Shown here one piece after another: positions 62,296 to 64,000 of a stretch of DNA of 64,000 bases. The stretch lies in the NCBI RefSeq assembly GCF_002904335.1, contig NZ_PPHF01000094.1, positions 1 through 64,000 of the forward strand, read 5' to 3'. The DNA comes from Amycolatopsis sp. CA-126428. GTDB lineage: Bacteria > Actinomycetota > Actinomycetes > Mycobacteriales > Pseudonocardiaceae. Position numbers and translations under genes: made by a program. A model generated the notes under the pieces. That model was not told the DNA's origin, made no database searches, and was given only the letters and a program-made list of their open reading frames with translations. Every line of letters starts with the position of its first letter. Position 1 is the stretch's first letter.

Positions 62296-62961
62296 TCAGC
62301 CCACCGTGATGTTCGAGTTGCCGCTGCTCTGGTAGCCCTCGGTCGCCAGGATCATGTAGTAGTTGAAGCTGCCGAGCCGCATGTTGACCCGGGACCACGC
62401 GTCGAAGTGGTTGCCGGTGGTGATGGTGCCGCCGGTCCGCCGCTGCTGGCGCACGCTCCAGTACTGGTTGAACGTCTTGGTGCCTTCGACGGACGGCGCG
62501 TTGTAGCGGGTCGTCTGGTAGATGTCGTACGTGCCGCCGTCGCTGGTCACGCTGCCCTTGTACGTCCCGGTCGGCCGCCAGCTGCCCCAGTTGTCGACGA
62601 TGTAGTACTCGACGAGCGGGTTGGACGTCCAGCCGTAGAGCGCCAGGTAGCTGTTGCCGGAGGGGTTGAAGCTGCCGGAGTAGTTCACGTTCCGGCGGCT
62701 GCCGTTGCTCCAGCCCTTGCCGGCGACGAAGTTGTTGACGTTGCTCCAGTTGGTCCGGTAGTTCCCGCCGGACCCGAGCGTCATGGAGACCGAGCCGCCA
62801 CCGGCGGTCCAGAACGAGTAATAGTACCCGTTGTTGTTGCCGGTCTGGTTGGTCGTGATGACCGTGTCGGCCCAGGCGGTTCCGGGCAGGAATGCGGCGA
62901 TCAGCGCAAGGACGGCGCCGCCGGCGAACACCCTGCTGCGGCCGCGTTTCTTGGTGAGCAT
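62296..62961 (-). CDS. secreted GH11 endo-1,4-beta-xylanase
   Basis: ATG 62961 with GGAGGAAGC upstream gives 221 aa. The signal peptide ends TAWA (31). The GH11 jelly-roll is complete: NNGYYYSFWTAGGGSVSMTL, the nucleophile Glu118 in NPLVEYYIVDNWGSWRP, the thumb NAPSVEGTKTFNQYWSVR, and the acid/base Glu208 in YMILATEGYQSSGNS. There is no added binding domain. It acts outside the cell on xylan. The gene leads a two-gene xylan operon with the CE4 deacetylase. Confidence 0.97.
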   Translation of the reverse strand: MLTKKRGRSRVFAGGAVLALIAAFLPGTAWADTVITTNQTGNNNGYYYSFWTAGGGSVSMTLGSGGNYRTNWSNVNNFVAGKGWSNGSRRNVNYSGSFNPSGNSYLALYGWTSNPLVEYYIVDNWGSWRPTGTYKGSVTSDGGTYDIYQTTRYNAPSVEGTKTFNQYWSVRQQRRTGGTITTGNHFDAWSRVNMRLGSFNYYMILATEGYQSSGNSNITVG

Positions 62962-63035
62962 GCTTCCTCCTCGTCGAGGCTGGCAGGCGAGCCAGGATGG
63001 CAAAAGCATGCGAGTGGTGCCGCTGGTCGGGCAAT

Positions 63036-63053
63036 AACTTTCGGAAACTTTCG
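63036..63053. promoter_or_regulatory. xylanase operator-like repeats
   Basis: AACTTTCG occurs at 63036-63043 and again at 63046-63053, one helical turn apart. CGGAAACTTTCG (63042-63053) is nearly palindromic. CGAAA/TTTCG pairs of this type are known control elements of streptomycete xylanase genes. The site is 75 bp upstream of the GH11 start. Confidence 0.6.
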
Positions 63054-63164
63054 ATGTTCTCGCGGCGCGGGACTTCCGTCAACCCCCGGGAATTGACCCG
63101 GATTTGCTTCTCCCGGAAAGCGCTAGCGTGGACGCCGCACTGTTTCCCGCAACGGGGGGTTCAC

Positions 63165-63488
63165 ATGAAACGCATTGCGGCGGCGCTCGCGCTGGGGATG
63201 GCCGTGACGGCCCTGCCCCTGGCGGCCGGCACGGCGTCCGCGTCGACGTCGGTCACCTGCGGCAACTACGCCACGCAGGGCGCGTCCGGGCCGAACGCCC
63301 GCGACTACCACTGGGGCAACTGCGGTTCCGCCGCCACGAAGATCGACGTGTACAGCGTGACCTACGGCGTCTTCCGCACCAAGGTCGGCGAAAAGTGCGT
63401 GCCCGCGGGTACCGCGGTGCTGATCGGGCAGACGACTCAGTACCTGGTCAGTTCCTACGACGGCGTGGACACCCACACGGCCTGCTGA
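63165..63488 (+). CDS. small secreted protein, unknown
   Basis: ATG 63165 (a run of six G upstream) gives 107 aa with a signal peptide: MKRIAAALALGMAVTALPLA, cleavage near ASAS (27). The mature part of about 80 residues has four Cys (TCGNYAT, GNCGSAA, KCVPAG, HTAC at the end), probably two disulfides, and a beta-rich pattern. I do not recognise the family; size and cysteines fit small secreted actinomycete proteins or inhibitors. Confidence 0.75.
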   Translation: MKRIAAALALGMAVTALPLAAGTASASTSVTCGNYATQGASGPNARDYHWGNCGSAATKIDVYSVTYGVFRTKVGEKCVPAGTAVLIGQTTQYLVSSYDGVDTHTAC

Positions 63489-63493
63489 CGCCC

Positions 63494-63526
63494 GTGCGGG
63501 GTGAGCCGGCCCGGCTCACCCCGCAC
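63494..63526. terminator. perfect 14-bp hairpin terminator
   Basis: GTGCGGGGTGAGCC (63494-63507) pairs perfectly with GGCTCACCCCGCAC (63513-63526) over a 5-nt loop, between two convergent genes. Confidence 0.9.
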
Positions 63527-63529
63527 CTC

Positions 63530-64000
63530 CTACTCGCGCAACCCGATCGCGTCGATCGGCCGGGCCCGCAGCGCCACCGACGTCGCCACGCCGATCGCCA
63601 CCATCCCGAGCAGGACCGCACCGGCGATGATTCCGAAGTAGACGGCCGGCGGCCCGGCGGGCACCGGGTTGCCCCGCAGCCCGAAGTTGAGCAGCGCCAG
63701 CGGGAGCAAGGCCACCAGCGTCCCCATGACGACGGCGATCCCGACCGTGGCCAGTGCTTCGAGCCGCATCATGCGGGTCACCTGGCGGCGGGCCGTGCCC
63801 ACCAGCCGCAGCAGCGCGAACTCGCGGCCGCGCTGCGCGGTCGTCAGCACCAGCGTGTTGGCCACCGAAATCGCCAGGTACCCGACGATCACGCCGGCCG
63901 CCACCAGGTTCAGGTAGAACTGCGCCTGCCGTTCGCCGCCGTCCGGGGCGGCGATGACCGCGGCCGGGGCCAGCACCAGACCCGGGTACGGCAACGCACT
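63530..64000 (-). CDS. FtsX-like ABC permease, C-terminal part (N-terminus beyond window)
   Basis: The frame is open to the window edge. The visible 156 residues hold the last three membrane helices of a MacB/FtsX-type permease: FYLNLVAAGVIVGYLAISVA, NTLVLTTAQRGREFALLRLV (the conserved post-helix TxxRxxEFALLRxxG motif) and VYFGIIAGAVLLGMVAIGVA, then VALRARPIDAIGLRE at the end. Such permeases move lipids, peptides or drive cell-wall enzymes. Its ATPase should lie upstream outside the window. Confidence 0.88.
   Translation of the reverse strand, partial: SALPYPGLVLAPAAVIAAPDGGERQAQFYLNLVAAGVIVGYLAISVANTLVLTTAQRGREFALLRLVGTARRQVTRMMRLEALATVGIAVVMGTLVALLPLALLNFGLRGNPVPAGPPAVYFGIIAGAVLLGMVAIGVATSVALRARPIDAIGLRE

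Overview
The window is very GC-rich, has long shadow frames on both strands, uses many GTG/TTG starts, and carries typical actinomycete families: a conservon (CvnA-E), a BTAD/AfsR-type regulator, an F420-type LLM oxidoreductase, DUF3159, DUF5988, and a secreted LPMO with xylan and cellulose enzymes. I infer a filamentous actinomycete, most likely Pseudonocardiales (Amycolatopsis-like). This rests on gene content, not on a marker gene. There are no rRNA or tRNA genes, CRISPR arrays or insertion sequences that I can support.

Layout. 1-1492: a cut-off FAD monooxygenase divergent from a TetR regulator. 1782-24279: a 22.5-kb chaperone/protease island, the highlight of the window. It has four units: (A) a leftward seven-gene operon (14839 to 1970) encoding a 153-aa protein, a TPR protein, a 1661-aa CHAT peptidase-solenoid, a J-like protein without HPD, a GrpE-like protein, a DnaK with a zinc ribbon inserted between its ATPase and substrate domains, and a degenerate Hsp70 with a helical tail; (B) a rightward membrane pair, a two-helix coiled-coil protein and a MotB-like protein with the channel Asp in its single helix; (C) a leftward pair, an Hsp70-vWA fusion and a J-like/zinc-ribbon/FnIII protein; (D) a rightward GrpE-DnaK pair. 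The island thus holds four Hsp70s, two GrpE-like factors, two J-like factors, one caspase-like peptidase and a candidate ion-driven membrane complex. My reading is a chaperone-gated sensing and effector machine, probably for stress or phage response.

24336-44967: ordinary accessory and housekeeping genes: hydrolase-MFS-TetR, FAD monooxygenase-DUF3159-TetR with visible operators, a septum-formation-domain protein, a conservon whose P450 lacks the ExxR arginine, a BTAD regulator, a secreted zinc peptidase, DinB, an L,D-transpeptidase lipoprotein, DUF72 and an LLM oxidoreductase.

45016-53588: a stretch with several broken genes. An erythromycin-esterase gene is frameshifted and abuts a MerR gene in the wrong frame, and an EmrB-type exporter has two frameshifts. 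Between them lie an intact LPMO gene with a perfect CebR-type operator, a GH5-ricin glycanase, and a TetR/aldehyde dehydrogenase pair.

53546-64000: an AhpD-like protein, a secreted protein, a GNAT acetyltransferase, an ABC transporter coupled to a beta-propeller phosphoesterase, DUF5988, a response-regulator remnant, a xylan operon (CE4 deacetylase plus GH11 xylanase) with a CGAAA/TTTCG-type operator, a small secreted protein and a cut-off FtsX-like permease. Several strong hairpin terminators separate these units.
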